A DNA stretch of 52,940 nucleotides. Origin: VBAS01 sp035318985. GTDB lineage: Bacteria; Bacteroidota; Bacteroidia; Chitinophagales; Chitinophagaceae. Below the pieces are notes generated by a model. The model was not told the origin of the DNA. It did no database searches and saw only the letters and a list, made by a program, of their open reading frames with translations. Position numbers and translations under genes: made by a program. Shown one piece after another: positions 34,499 through 44,046 of the stretch; the stretch's first letter is position 1; every line of letters begins with the position of its first letter. Where the stretch lies: positions 1 through 52,940 of the forward strand of contig DATHDP010000080.1 in NCBI GenBank assembly GCA_035318985.1, written 5' to 3'.

Positions 34499-35656
34499 AT
34501 GAAGAAGTTTGCTGTTCTTATTTCAATCCTGTTAATTCAACTTTACGCCTACTCACAAAAACCCCGTGCAAGAGATATCGGAATTCCATTTGACGGAACG
34601 CCGGGGAAATTCAATGCAATCACTGATGTGAAAGGTGTTGAAGTTGGTTACAGCACCATCATTTCCGGTGAAGGAAAAAATATAAGAGGCAAAGGCCCTG
34701 TACGTACCGGCGTTACTGCTATTTTACCAAGAGGGAAAAACAATAATCCTGTTTATGCAAACTGGTACACACTAAACGGTAATGGTGAAATGACCGGAAC
34801 AACATGGTTGACTGAATCCGGATTTTTGGAAGGCCCGGTCATGATCACAAATACCAACAGTGTAGGCACAGTAAGAGATGCTGTATTAAAATGGTATGTA
34901 AAAAAAGGTTGGTATAAAGAAGATTTCTGGTACACCTATCCTGTTGTTGCAGAAACCTATGATGGTTTTTTAAATGATATTTATGGTTTTCATGTAAAAG
35001 AAACAAATGCATATGAAGCATTGGACAGCGCAAAGAGTGGTTTCATTAAAGAAGGAAATGTTGGTGGCGGTACGGGTATGATGTGTTTGGGATTCAAAGG
35101 AGGGTCAGGTTCTTCTTCAAGAGTTATAAAAATAAGAGATTCGACATATACACTGGGTGTGTTTGTTCAATCCAACTTTGGCAGAAAAAGAAATCTCACT
35201 ATTGCCGGTGTGCCAGTTGGAAAAGAATTAATAGATACATTAAACAATGAATTCAAGGCACCTCCATCTTACCAGGCTGGTGATGGATCTATCATTGTAG
35301 TAGTTGCCACCGATGCCCCTTTATTGCCACATCAATTAAAAAGAGTTGTGCAAAGGGTTTCATTAGGCATCGGGTTGGTTGGCGGACAGGGAACAAATGG
35401 TTCGGGTGATATTTTTATTGCTTTCTCTACTGCTAATCCAACTGCTTTTCAACGGGCAAGTTTTACAAAAGTTGAGTCATTACCCAATGACGAGATCAAC
35501 CCTTTGTTTGAGGCAACCATACAGGCAACAGAAGAAGCCATTATCAATGCAATGGTAGCAGCAGAAACCATGGTGGGCATCAATGGAAATAAATCTTATG
35601 CTCTACCACATAAAATGGTAATTGATATTTTGAAAAAATATAACCGAATACAATAA
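34499..35656 (+). CDS. Exported P1 family (DmpA/BapA-type) aminopeptidase
   Basis: This encodes 385 residues with a signal peptide (1-20, ending AYSQ). Hallmarks of the DmpA family are ARDIGIPFDGTPGKFNAITDVKGVEVG (24-50), PVRTGVTAILPRG (67-79) and GNVGGGTGMMCLGFKGGSGSSSR (186-208). In this family the enzyme cuts itself just before the nucleophilic Ser or Thr of the last motif, giving alpha and beta chains. Known members release N-terminal D-amino acids or beta-amino acids from peptides. It is the second gene of a run between array blocks and, with the D-aminoacylase-like gene at 39431, suggests handling of D- or modified amino-acid peptides (inference). Confidence 0.9.
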   Translation: MKKFAVLISILLIQLYAYSQKPRARDIGIPFDGTPGKFNAITDVKGVEVGYSTIISGEGKNIRGKGPVRTGVTAILPRGKNNNPVYANWYTLNGNGEMTGTTWLTESGFLEGPVMITNTNSVGTVRDAVLKWYVKKGWYKEDFWYTYPVVAETYDGFLNDIYGFHVKETNAYEALDSAKSGFIKEGNVGGGTGMMCLGFKGGSGSSSRVIKIRDSTYTLGVFVQSNFGRKRNLTIAGVPVGKELIDTLNNEFKAPPSYQAGDGSIIVVVATDAPLLPHQLKRVVQRVSLGIGLVGGQGTNGSGDIFIAFSTANPTAFQRASFTKVESLPNDEINPLFEATIQATEEAIINAMVAAETMVGINGNKSYALPHKMVIDILKKYNRIQ

Positions 35657-35684
35657 TAAATATTGCAGGTTAAGTAATTGAATA

Positions 35685-37097
35685 ATGAAAAAAATAATAA
35701 CTCTCCTTTGTTTTGTTTCAAGTATACAAGTTGCTTTTACACAAAATAAATATGCAGATAGTTTAAAAACTGTTTTAGCTAATACCACCAACCCTCTTGA
35801 GGGATTTAATCTGCTTACAAAAATTTTAGAAAATCAAAGCTTCATCCGTGGCGGCAATATAGATTCTGCTGAATGTGTCCGGTTGCTTCAGATAGCACAG
35901 CAATTGAAGAATGATTCACTACTTGCCGCCAGTTATAACTGGATCGGTTCTTACTTCTCTTTTACAAAAGGCGATAACGCTACTGCGTTAGAATATTATT
36001 TTAAGGCTCTTCCATTGGCAGAAAAAGCAAATAACAAACGAAGAATTAGTTCATTGGACTTTGATATTTCCTTAGCATATTATGCCCTTCAAAATAATAA
36101 AGCGGCGGTTCAATATGTACGCAAGGGAGGCGATGACTTACCAGATAAATCACACCCCTTGTATGATTTTATGCTGTTGCAATACCAACGTGGCATGGCA
36201 ACCTGGTATTTATGGGCAAAGCAGCCAGATTCTGCATTATATTTTGCCCAGGCCTTCTATGAGACCAGCCGCAGAGTAAACAGCATTGCTCAACGGTTTA
36301 ATGCACTGGCATCAATTGCAGACGCCTATACACTGTCAGATGAAAATGAACTTGCAGATGTTTATATAAAAAAGGTAATTGCAATTTCTGATTCTGTTAA
36401 GATGATTCCTATAAAATTGAAGTTCAGCAATTATTATATTCCCGCCTTGTTAAGTAAAGGGAACATACCGGAAGCCATGGTGCAGGCAAAACAGTTGTTC
36501 ACTCTTGGAGAATCAAATAGCAACAACAATGTGAAACTGGCTGCATCAGGTTTTATGCGGCAAATTTTTGACTCGTTGCGTAATAAAGACAGCGCCTATT
36601 ATTACTCAAGAATGGAAGCAAGCATTAATGCGCAGATCTTCAGCCAGAGCAATATCAACAAAATTCAGTCGCTTGCTTTTAATGAGCAGATAAGATCGAT
36701 AGAAGAAGAAGCAAAAAAAACAGAAGAGGAACAGAGGCGGAAACAAAATATTCAATACGCCTTATTGGCCCTGGGTATTATAAGTTTTATCATTTTGTTT
36801 TTAATGCTCAGCCGCCGCCATATTACTAATACAAAACTCATTCAGTTTCTCGGCGTTCTGGCTTTATTATTAGTATTTGAGTTTTTAAACTTACTACTCC
36901 ATCCTTTTTTAGAAAGCATAACTCATCATTCTCCTGCTTTGATGTTACTGACACTGGTTTGTATTGCTGCTTTATTAGTTCCATTGCATCACAAATTAGA
37001 AAAATGGGCTACCCATAAATTAGTGGAGAAGAACAAACAGATACGGTTGGCTGTAGCGAAGAGAACGATCGAGGCATTAGAAAAAGACACACATTAA
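35685..37097 (+). CDS. Exported TPR protein with C-terminal membrane segments
   Basis: This encodes 470 residues. A signal peptide (1-19, ending AFTQ) is followed by about 300 residues of TPR-like helical pairs (NATALEYYFKALPLAEKANNKR, ASIADAYTLSDENELADVYIKK). A charged coiled-coil stretch follows (EEEAKKTEEEQRRKQN, about residue 345), then three membrane segments near residues 357-375, 386-408 and 418-438. A short cytoplasmic, basic tail ends the protein (EKNKQIRLAVAKRTIEALEKD). The layout resembles Bacteroidota TPR sensor kinases, but no HisKA/HATPase or other output domain is present, so it may be a truncated sensor or a scaffold. It starts 28 bases after the peptidase gene. Confidence 0.82.
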   Translation: MKKIITLLCFVSSIQVAFTQNKYADSLKTVLANTTNPLEGFNLLTKILENQSFIRGGNIDSAECVRLLQIAQQLKNDSLLAASYNWIGSYFSFTKGDNATALEYYFKALPLAEKANNKRRISSLDFDISLAYYALQNNKAAVQYVRKGGDDLPDKSHPLYDFMLLQYQRGMATWYLWAKQPDSALYFAQAFYETSRRVNSIAQRFNALASIADAYTLSDENELADVYIKKVIAISDSVKMIPIKLKFSNYYIPALLSKGNIPEAMVQAKQLFTLGESNSNNNVKLAASGFMRQIFDSLRNKDSAYYYSRMEASINAQIFSQSNINKIQSLAFNEQIRSIEEEAKKTEEEQRRKQNIQYALLALGIISFIILFLMLSRRHITNTKLIQFLGVLALLLVFEFLNLLLHPFLESITHHSPALMLLTLVCIAALLVPLHHKLEKWATHKLVEKNKQIRLAVAKRTIEALEKDTH

Positions 37098-37127
37098 AGT
37101 TTATACTCAGTTACTGATAATTATTAC

Positions 37128-37136
37128 TATACTTTG
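37128..37136 (+). promoter_or_regulatory. Possible -7 box before the second serine hydrolase
   Basis: TATACTTTG has one base more than TAnnTTTG. It lies in a 132-base gap, the largest within this run except for the 222-base gap at 41006, where a fresh promoter would make sense. No -33 element was recognised. Confidence 0.3.
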
Positions 37137-37229
37137 CATTTCGGCGCTGATGATAGGTATTGATAGGTAACATGAATAATACGTAAGTTAGCAAACCAAG
37201 ATTACAGGATCTCACTACATAAAACAAAG

Positions 37230-38627
37230 ATGATCATGAGAAAACTTCTCTTTATACTTTTTGCACCTCTTATCGTTACTGCGCAAAAAGATCATGCACA
37301 ATTACTGCAACAGTATATGACTGGCCAGAATAAATATTTCCAATTCAATGGAACTATTCTTGTGGCAGAAAAAGGTAAACCTATTTACCAGCAGGCATTA
37401 GGATATGCCGATTACAATAGTAAACGAATGCTGAATGATAGTTCTGTATTTGAACTGGCCTCCGTTTCAAAACAATTCACAGCAATGGGAATTATGATAC
37501 TGAAGGACCGGAAATTGCTGAGCTATGAGAATAATATAAAAAAATACTTTCCGCAATTACCGTATGATAATATTACCATAAGAAATTTATTGACACATAC
37601 CTCGGGAATTCCATCTTATGAAGACCAGTTTGAAAAGAACTGGGATAGGAAAAAGATAGCTTATAATAAAGATATTATTGACATGCTGGCTCAGCGGCAT
37701 GATACCTTATTTTTTAAACCCGGAACAAAATGGCAATACAGTAATACGGGTTATGCATTGCTTGCTTCCATCATTGAAAAAGTCTCGGGAATGAGTTACA
37801 ATGATTTTATGGCGATAAATATTTTTCAGCCCCTGGGCATGAACCATACATTTATATATAACAGTCGCCGCACTACAAACAAGATCCCTGATAATTACGC
37901 ATTGGGATTTGTGTATTCAGATAGTTTAAAGAAATACATTTTACCAGATGAATTACCTGCGTTAGATATGGTTTATTATCTTGATGGCATTGTAGGCGAT
38001 GGTACCGTGAATTCAACGATCGGCGACCTTTTTAAATGGGACAGGGCTTTGTATTCAAATAAACTGGTAAGCAAAACGACACTTGATGAAATGCTTTCTC
38101 CCTTAGTTCGGACTTCTCCAGCTGATTCAACATCTTTTTATGGTTTTGGAGTGAGTGTGCAACCAAAGTCAGATAAGGGAAAGGTGATCTCTCATACAGG
38201 CGGCTGGCCCGGTTATCGTACAATGATATTAAGATGGCCCGAGATCGAAAGAACGGTTATTATACTTTCCAATGCTGAATCAAATCTTCCATTTTTCCGG
38301 GCAGCTGTTGAATCCATCCTGGATGATGAAGATATTGTAATGCCTTATGAGCATAAAGAAGTAAAGATCGACACAACAATACTTGTTAATTATGCGGGGA
38401 AATATTTTGGAGGTGTTACTATGCAGTTCATAACAAAAGATGGAAAGCTTTTCAGGCATCGTAACAACACACCAGATATTGAATTAAAGCCTGAATCTGC
38501 CACAAAGTTTTTTTATGGAGATGGTACCGACAGGCAAATAGAATTTGAAACCGATAGCAATGGCAAAGTGACCAAAGTTTGGTTTTTAAATATGGGTCAA
38601 AGGGGAGAATTGAAAAAAGTTGAATAG
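37230..38627 (+). CDS. Exported serine hydrolase, SxxK family, with C-terminal extra domain
   Basis: This encodes 465 residues. The start may be this ATG or the one two codons later; either gives a signal peptide ending VTAQ. The catalytic motifs are S78-V-S-K81, Y170-S-N172 and H322-T-G324. After about residue 350 there is a small beta-rich domain (VNYAGKYFGGVTMQFITKDGKLF) often seen behind such hydrolases. It is a close paralogue of the hydrolase at 47896 (FELASVSKQFTAM, IRNLLTHTSGxP, YSNTGYxLLAS), which lacks the extra domain. It is followed after 26 bases by MEVH copy 23. The substrate is unknown. Confidence 0.88.
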   Translation: MIMRKLLFILFAPLIVTAQKDHAQLLQQYMTGQNKYFQFNGTILVAEKGKPIYQQALGYADYNSKRMLNDSSVFELASVSKQFTAMGIMILKDRKLLSYENNIKKYFPQLPYDNITIRNLLTHTSGIPSYEDQFEKNWDRKKIAYNKDIIDMLAQRHDTLFFKPGTKWQYSNTGYALLASIIEKVSGMSYNDFMAINIFQPLGMNHTFIYNSRRTTNKIPDNYALGFVYSDSLKKYILPDELPALDMVYYLDGIVGDGTVNSTIGDLFKWDRALYSNKLVSKTTLDEMLSPLVRTSPADSTSFYGFGVSVQPKSDKGKVISHTGGWPGYRTMILRWPEIERTVIILSNAESNLPFFRAAVESILDDEDIVMPYEHKEVKIDTTILVNYAGKYFGGVTMQFITKDGKLFRHRNNTPDIELKPESATKFFYGDGTDRQIEFETDSNGKVTKVWFLNMGQRGELKKVE

Positions 38628-38653
38628 TTAAACAAGCAAACTACCACCTAAAT

Positions 38654-39403
38654 ATGGAAGTACATGCCCACTCACATTCTCATGGAAAAAAAAACTGGAG
38701 ATCTTATTTCTGGGAGTTTTTAATGTTATTCCTTGCAGTGTTCTGTGGGTTTTTAGCAGAGAATCAAAGAGAGCACATGGTAGAGCATCAGCGGGAAAAA
38801 ACATATATGAATTCATTGATAACTGATCTGAAGGAAGATACTGCAACTATAAGATATGTTATTTCATTTAGTATTACAAAGTTCCATGGAATGGACACAT
38901 TAGCCCAGCTGTTAAATAAGGATATGCTTAGCAATGAAGAAGAAAAAGAACTTTATTATTTAAACAGTCGCTACGCTACAAATGTTTCTTTCATGGTATT
39001 TAACGAACGTACTATAAAACAGTTGTTGAATTCAGGCAATTTGAGGTTAGTAAGAAAGCAGGAAACATCTGATAGTATTATAAATTATTACGGCCAGTTC
39101 ATGGATGTTATTAAAGGACAGGAAAACGTTTACGATGAAATGAGTAAAAGACTTCTTTTTTCCACTGAAGAAATTTTTGATCGTTCAGCTTCGTTGACAA
39201 AAATGAATGCTGATAGCAGCTTTTACCAGGACATACGGCAGGAAAAAATGAAACTTATCACAAAGGATAGAAATGTTTTAAAAAAGTATTCCCAGATGAT
39301 CATCACCGCCCGGGGCATGTTGGCAAATTATCTCAGTATGCTTTTTGATATGAAGAAGACGGGAGAAAATTTATTAGTTTTTCTTGAACACGAGTACAAA
39401 TAA
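38654..39403 (+). CDS. MEVH-family membrane protein, copy 23 (isolated, alternative leader)
   Basis: This copy has 249 residues and is the only one not touching another copy. It has the HSHSHGKKNW leader like copies 4 and 20, followed by RSYFWEF. The Lys-Lys codons sit in a run of nine A. The core is IKQLLNSGNLRLVRK (second Leu where Lys is usual), and the outer domain is closest to copy 9. The tail is cut to LEHEYK, lacking the HL of EYHL. It lies between a serine hydrolase and the D-aminoacylase gene. Confidence 0.88.
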   Translation: MEVHAHSHSHGKKNWRSYFWEFLMLFLAVFCGFLAENQREHMVEHQREKTYMNSLITDLKEDTATIRYVISFSITKFHGMDTLAQLLNKDMLSNEEEKELYYLNSRYATNVSFMVFNERTIKQLLNSGNLRLVRKQETSDSIINYYGQFMDVIKGQENVYDEMSKRLLFSTEEIFDRSASLTKMNADSSFYQDIRQEKMKLITKDRNVLKKYSQMIITARGMLANYLSMLFDMKKTGENLLVFLEHEYK

Positions 39404-39430
39404 AAAATCACAATAAATAGCATTTTTTTT

Positions 39431-41005
39431 ATGAGAAGTCTTTTGATCTGTCTTTTAATCGCAAATATTGCTACCGCCCAGCAATACGATGTTGTTATCG
39501 CCAATGGAAAAATAATTGATGGCACAGGCAATAGCTGGTATTATGGTGATGTTGCAATAAAAGATGGAAGGATAGTATACGTTGGCAAAATGAATAACAT
39601 CAATGTAACGGCAACAACAGTCATTAATGCAAAAGGTTTGGTCGTTGCTCCCGGTTTTATTGATGTGCATGCACATATTGAAAACGGCATTTTTGAAAAC
39701 CCAACCGCCGATAATTATATATATGATGGCGTTACTACTGTGATCACGGGTAATTGTGGCGGCTCAGCTGACGATCTGAAGAATTTTTTCTGGCGCATTG
39801 ATAGCATGAAAACTTCTATCAATGTTGCTTCACTGGTTGGACATAACACAGTAAGAAGACAGGCAATGGGCCTGGACAATCGATTGGCAACAGCAGGCGA
39901 ACAAAAGAAAATGGAAGAATTGGTAGCACAGGCAATGAAAGATGGAGCCGTTGGTTTATCAACAGGGCTTATTTATTTACCCGGAATGTATAGCAATACA
40001 GAAGAGGTGATCGGTCTTGCAAAAACTGCAGCAAGTTATAACGGAGTATATGCATCGCATATTCGTAATGAAGAGAATGGTGTGAAGGATGCAATTAATG
40101 AAGCAATAAACATTGGTAAGGCTGCAAATATGCCTGTTGAAATTTCTCACTTCAAAGTAAGCGGTCCTGCAAATTGGGGAAGAAGTAAAGAAACACTACC
40201 ATTGATTGAGGCAGCAAGAAAAGAAGGATACGATGTAACCATTGATCAATATCCTTACTCGGCGAGCAGCACCAATCTTGGTATTCGTTTACCAGATTGG
40301 GCATTAGCAGGAGGACAGGATTCATTGAAGAAAAGGATCGGTGATGAGCAAACGCATAAACAGATCATCAAAGAAATGCTGGAAATGCAGGATAAATATA
40401 AATACAAGAATTATAGTTATGCGTATGTGGCTATGCATTCCGCAGACACAAGTTTGAATGGAAAAAATATTTCTGAGATAAATAAATTAAAGGGACGAAA
40501 AGCAAAGATGAAAAATGAAGCGGAAACAATTTTAGATATGATGGTGGCAGGGGGCGCACAAATGGTTTATCATAGCATGAATGAAGATGATGTTCGTTAT
40601 TTTATGAAATATCCTTTTAATATGATCGGCGCCGACGGCGGAGTAGTAGTTTACGGAAAAGGAATGCCGCATCCAAGAGCTTATGGCACTAATGCAAGAG
40701 TGCTGGCAAAATATGTAAGAGATGAAAAATTAGTTTCTCTGGAAGAAATGATAAGAAGAATGACATCTTTAGCAGCACAAAAATTCCAATTGAAAGACCG
40801 GGGATTAATAAAAGAAGGGATGGCTGCGGATATTGTGATCTTTGATCCTAATGAAGTGACAGACAAAGCAACCTTTGAGCAGCCACACCAGTATTCTGCA
40901 GGGTTTCATTTTGTTTTAGTAAATGGACAATTAGTAATTGAAAATGGAAAACATACCGGGGTAAAAAGCGGTACAACTTTAAAGGGTCCGGGTTTTAATC
41001 GATAA
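39431..41005 (+). CDS. Exported D-aminoacylase / N-acyl-D-amino-acid deacylase family amidohydrolase
   Basis: This encodes 524 residues with a signal peptide (1-16, ending ATAQ). Amidohydrolase signatures in order are IANGKIIDGTG (23-33), GFIDVHAHIE with metal ligands His80 and His82, VITGNCGGS with Cys109 (a conserved bridging Cys of D-aminoacylases), ASHIRNE, EISHFKVSG, the catalytic-type Asp of MIGADGG and the C-terminal GMAADIVIFDP. Family members hydrolyse N-acyl-D-amino acids or D-amino-acid dipeptides with one or two zinc ions. Export suggests that peptides outside the cytoplasm are the targets. It starts 27 bases after copy 23. Confidence 0.9.
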   Translation: MRSLLICLLIANIATAQQYDVVIANGKIIDGTGNSWYYGDVAIKDGRIVYVGKMNNINVTATTVINAKGLVVAPGFIDVHAHIENGIFENPTADNYIYDGVTTVITGNCGGSADDLKNFFWRIDSMKTSINVASLVGHNTVRRQAMGLDNRLATAGEQKKMEELVAQAMKDGAVGLSTGLIYLPGMYSNTEEVIGLAKTAASYNGVYASHIRNEENGVKDAINEAINIGKAANMPVEISHFKVSGPANWGRSKETLPLIEAARKEGYDVTIDQYPYSASSTNLGIRLPDWALAGGQDSLKKRIGDEQTHKQIIKEMLEMQDKYKYKNYSYAYVAMHSADTSLNGKNISEINKLKGRKAKMKNEAETILDMMVAGGAQMVYHSMNEDDVRYFMKYPFNMIGADGGVVVYGKGMPHPRAYGTNARVLAKYVRDEKLVSLEEMIRRMTSLAAQKFQLKDRGLIKEGMAADIVIFDPNEVTDKATFEQPHQYSAGFHFVLVNGQLVIENGKHTGVKSGTTLKGPGFNR

Positions 41006-41047
41006 AAAATTATTTCTTTCACTATATTACAAGTAAATCATTTTTAT

Positions 41048-41146
41048 ATGAGTCCCGAAAATAAAGGCCGGATGATTCGGATGGTCATTTATATAATTGT
41101 AGGATTTGCAGCAGCATTCCTTTACAGTTATTTTAAAAAAGATTGA
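41048..41146 (+). CDS. Small single-span membrane peptide
   Basis: This is a 32-codon frame beginning MSPENKGRMIRMV, with one hydrophobic span (about residues 13-27, VIYIIVGFAAAFLYS) and a basic end YFKKD. It lies in the 222-base gap between the amidohydrolase and S9 peptidase genes. Charges on both sides and a plausible start context support a real small membrane protein, but at this length chance cannot be excluded. The rest of the gap (41147-41227) shows no gene. Confidence 0.5.
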   Translation: MSPENKGRMIRMVIYIIVGFAAAFLYSYFKKD

Positions 41147-41227
41147 GAGGGCTCATCGTTAACCGGGCAGTACCTAATGTTCAAAGTCTAAAAAAAGTTT
41201 TTCGTTTTTGAGTAAACCAAATTCAAT

Positions 41228-43291
41228 ATGAGAAAGATCTTTTTCCTTTTTATTATTTCTGTAAATATTAGTTACGGTCAAACAATCGAAAATTATTTAT
41301 CCGCTCCTTTTCCAACAGAACTGACCGCTTCAATCAATGGAAAGACAATTGCATGGGTTTTTAATGATAAGGGGTCCCGCAATATTTATGTGGCGGAAGC
41401 ACCCGGATTCGCTGCAAAAAAAATAACTAACTACATAGGAGATGATGGAATGGAAATAACCAGTCCTGAGTTTACACCCGAGGGCAATCAAATAATTTTT
41501 GTAAGAGGCAATGCGAATAACAATAGAGGTGAGCCGGCTAATCCTGCTTTTTTACAAACATCTACCGCAAGAGATATCTGGGTTATTAATAAAGATGGAG
41601 GTCAGTTAAGAAAAATCATTGCAGGTTCTAATTTTAAGATCTCTCCGGATGGTAGAAAGCTTGCATATACTTCGTCAGGACAAATATGGACATTATCATT
41701 AATTGATACTACAAGTAAACCTGAAAAACTTTTTCAATCGAGAGGAGGTCAGTCGCAAATTCGCTGGTCGCCTGATGGAACAATGATCGCTTTCACCAGC
41801 GACCGTGGTGATCACTCTTTCATTGGCATATATCATTTGAATACAAAAACCGTAAGCTTTGCCGAAACCAGTATGGATAATGATACTTACCCGGTATGGT
41901 CACCTGATAACAAGCAACTGGCTTATATACGTATTCCCAACATGAATGGTGTAATACCTTTTGTTCCTGTAAGGGAAGGCAATCCATGGAGCATTCGGTC
42001 ATTCGATATTCAATCAGGCAAAACAAAAGAGTTGTGGAAAGCATCTGCCGGAAAGGGAAGTATTTTTCTAAATGATATTCCTGTTGAAGAAAACCTGCTT
42101 TGGTGGTGTGCAGGCGATCAACTTATTTTTCCCGGGGAAAAAGATGGCTGGCAGCATTTATATTCATTAAATATTAATACAGGTGTATCCAAATTACTTA
42201 CTCCTGGAGATGGTGAAATAGAAAATGTAACTCTTTCTGACGATCGCAAAACAGTTTATTACACAACAAATATTTCTGATATCAATCGGCGGCACATTTG
42301 GAAATTATCAGTTGCTGATTCCAAAACAGAACAACTAACAAAAGGAAATGAAATAGAATGGAGCCCGGTCATTATTAATGATGGCATTGCTATACTTCAT
42401 TCTTCAGCAACAAAACCCGGCTGGCCTGCAATTGTAAAAAATAATTCAGTAAACGATATTGCAAAAGATATTTTTCCGAAAGATTTCCCGTCCACGCTGA
42501 TCACCCCGCAATTTGTAACAATAAAAGCAACTGATGGGATGAATGCATATGGTGATCTTTTTTTACCGCCGAATCATAAGCCTGGCGATAAACATCCTGC
42601 CATAATTTTTATACACGGTGGGTCAAGAAGACAAATGCTTTTGGGTTTTCATTATAGTCAATATTATTCAAATGCCTATGCCCTTAATCAATATTTTGCA
42701 AGCAAGGGTTATGTTGTGTTGTCATTAAATTATCGAAGCGGCATTGGCTATGGTTTTGAATTCAGGGAAGCATTGAACTATGGCGCATCAGGCGCCAGCG
42801 AAGTAAAAGATCTGATCGGTGCCGGTCAATATTTAAAAAGCAGGGATGATGTAAATGGAAGTAAGATCGCATTATGGGGCGGCTCTTATGGTGGCTATCT
42901 TACGGCACATGGATTGGCACAGGCTTCCAGTCTTTTTGCCTGTGGAGTAGATATTCACGGAGTGCATAACTGGAATACAGAAATACCAACATTTGCTCCA
43001 TGGTATGATCATGCAAAATTTCCTGCGATCGCAAAAAAGGCGTTGGAGTCATCACCCGTTTATTATATTAAGGGATGGAAGAACCCGGTGCTGATGATAC
43101 ATGGTGATGATGACCGCAATGTGCCATTTAGTGAATCGGTAAATATGGCGGAAATGCTGAGGAAACAGGGAGTACATGTAGAGCAATTAGTGTTGCCGGA
43201 TGAAGTGCATAGTTTTTTACTGTACAGTAATTGGGTAAAAGCGTATACAGCAACTTTTGAATTTGTAGAAAGACAATTCAATAAATATTAG
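41228..43291 (+). CDS. Exported prolyl oligopeptidase family (S9) peptidase
   Basis: This encodes 687 residues with a signal peptide (1-18, ending SYGQ). Residues 25-420 form a beta-propeller with PD40-type repeats (ISPDGRKLAYTSSG 138-151, WSPDGTMIAFTSD 180-192, WSPDNKQLAYIR 224-235). Residues 430-687 form the alpha/beta-hydrolase domain with nucleophile Ser553 (GGSYGG), Asp629 (HGDDDRNVP) and His661 (DEVHSFL). Such enzymes cut short peptides, often after proline or as dipeptidyl peptidases. Its stop is two bases from the start of MEVH copy 24, which indicates a shared transcript with the last array block. Confidence 0.92.
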   Translation: MRKIFFLFIISVNISYGQTIENYLSAPFPTELTASINGKTIAWVFNDKGSRNIYVAEAPGFAAKKITNYIGDDGMEITSPEFTPEGNQIIFVRGNANNNRGEPANPAFLQTSTARDIWVINKDGGQLRKIIAGSNFKISPDGRKLAYTSSGQIWTLSLIDTTSKPEKLFQSRGGQSQIRWSPDGTMIAFTSDRGDHSFIGIYHLNTKTVSFAETSMDNDTYPVWSPDNKQLAYIRIPNMNGVIPFVPVREGNPWSIRSFDIQSGKTKELWKASAGKGSIFLNDIPVEENLLWWCAGDQLIFPGEKDGWQHLYSLNINTGVSKLLTPGDGEIENVTLSDDRKTVYYTTNISDINRRHIWKLSVADSKTEQLTKGNEIEWSPVIINDGIAILHSSATKPGWPAIVKNNSVNDIAKDIFPKDFPSTLITPQFVTIKATDGMNAYGDLFLPPNHKPGDKHPAIIFIHGGSRRQMLLGFHYSQYYSNAYALNQYFASKGYVVLSLNYRSGIGYGFEFREALNYGASGASEVKDLIGAGQYLKSRDDVNGSKIALWGGSYGGYLTAHGLAQASSLFACGVDIHGVHNWNTEIPTFAPWYDHAKFPAIAKKALESSPVYYIKGWKNPVLMIHGDDDRNVPFSESVNMAEMLRKQGVHVEQLVLPDEVHSFLLYSNWVKAYTATFEFVERQFNKY

Positions 43292-43293
43292 CA

Positions 43294-44040
43294 ATGGAAG
43301 TACATGCACATACCCATACTTCAAGAAAAAAATGGACCCATTATTTCTGGGAGTTCCTGATGTTATTCCTTGCTGTGTTCTGCGGTTTCCTTGCGGAATA
43401 TTATCTTGAACATACAATTGAACATAACAGGGAGAAACAATTTATTGAATCGCTTATAAAGGATATTGATGCAGACACTGCACAATTGTCAAAAATAAAA
43501 ACTTTTCGACTTGTCCGCCTCAGTTCTATTGATTCATTAAATAACTATTTGGCTAAAAATACTTCAGCGACCATTTCCCTGCGTGGCATACAGTTACTGA
43601 ATAATTTGAAAGGACATGTAGCATTTTTTGAAAATAGTGGTACGCTAGATCAGTTAAAAAATTCCGGTGGACTCCGGCTTATTCGAAAAAGGAACGTTGT
43701 TGATTCCATCCAGCTTTATGACCAGCAAATAAAAAGAATGGCATTGCGTGATCTTTTTGAGACAGATGAGATGCGACATGCTGTCCGGTTATCTTATAAG
43801 ATGATAGACGGCATCATGCTTTCTAATATCTATGCTGATACGAGCTATTTTAATAATAATACACTGAGAATAGACGCATCCAGAACAATTGCATATAGTT
43901 CAAAGGATGCAAGTGAATACCTGAATAGCCTGGTAACTTACCGCTTTGTTGTGGTGAGCAATATGCAGGTGCAGGAAAGCCTTAGAAAAATAGCTGAGCA
44001 TTTATTGGTGTTAATTAAAAAGGAGTATCACGTTAAATAG
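43294..44040 (+). CDS. MEVH-family membrane protein, copy 24
   Basis: This copy has 248 residues, opens the last six-copy block and starts two bases after the S9 peptidase stop. The leader is MEVHAHTHTSRKKW, with Ser before the Arg as in copy 26. It has AEYYLEHTIEHNREKQFI. The core is LDQLKNSGGLRLIRK, and the flanking residues (SLRGIQLLNNLKGHVAFFENSG) differ from all others. The tail is KKEYHVK, with Val for Leu, and the stop is TAG, whereas most copies use TAA. Confidence 0.89.
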   Translation: MEVHAHTHTSRKKWTHYFWEFLMLFLAVFCGFLAEYYLEHTIEHNREKQFIESLIKDIDADTAQLSKIKTFRLVRLSSIDSLNNYLAKNTSATISLRGIQLLNNLKGHVAFFENSGTLDQLKNSGGLRLIRKRNVVDSIQLYDQQIKRMALRDLFETDEMRHAVRLSYKMIDGIMLSNIYADTSYFNNNTLRIDASRTIAYSSKDASEYLNSLVTYRFVVVSNMQVQESLRKIAEHLLVLIKKEYHVK

Positions 44041-44046
44041 AATTTT

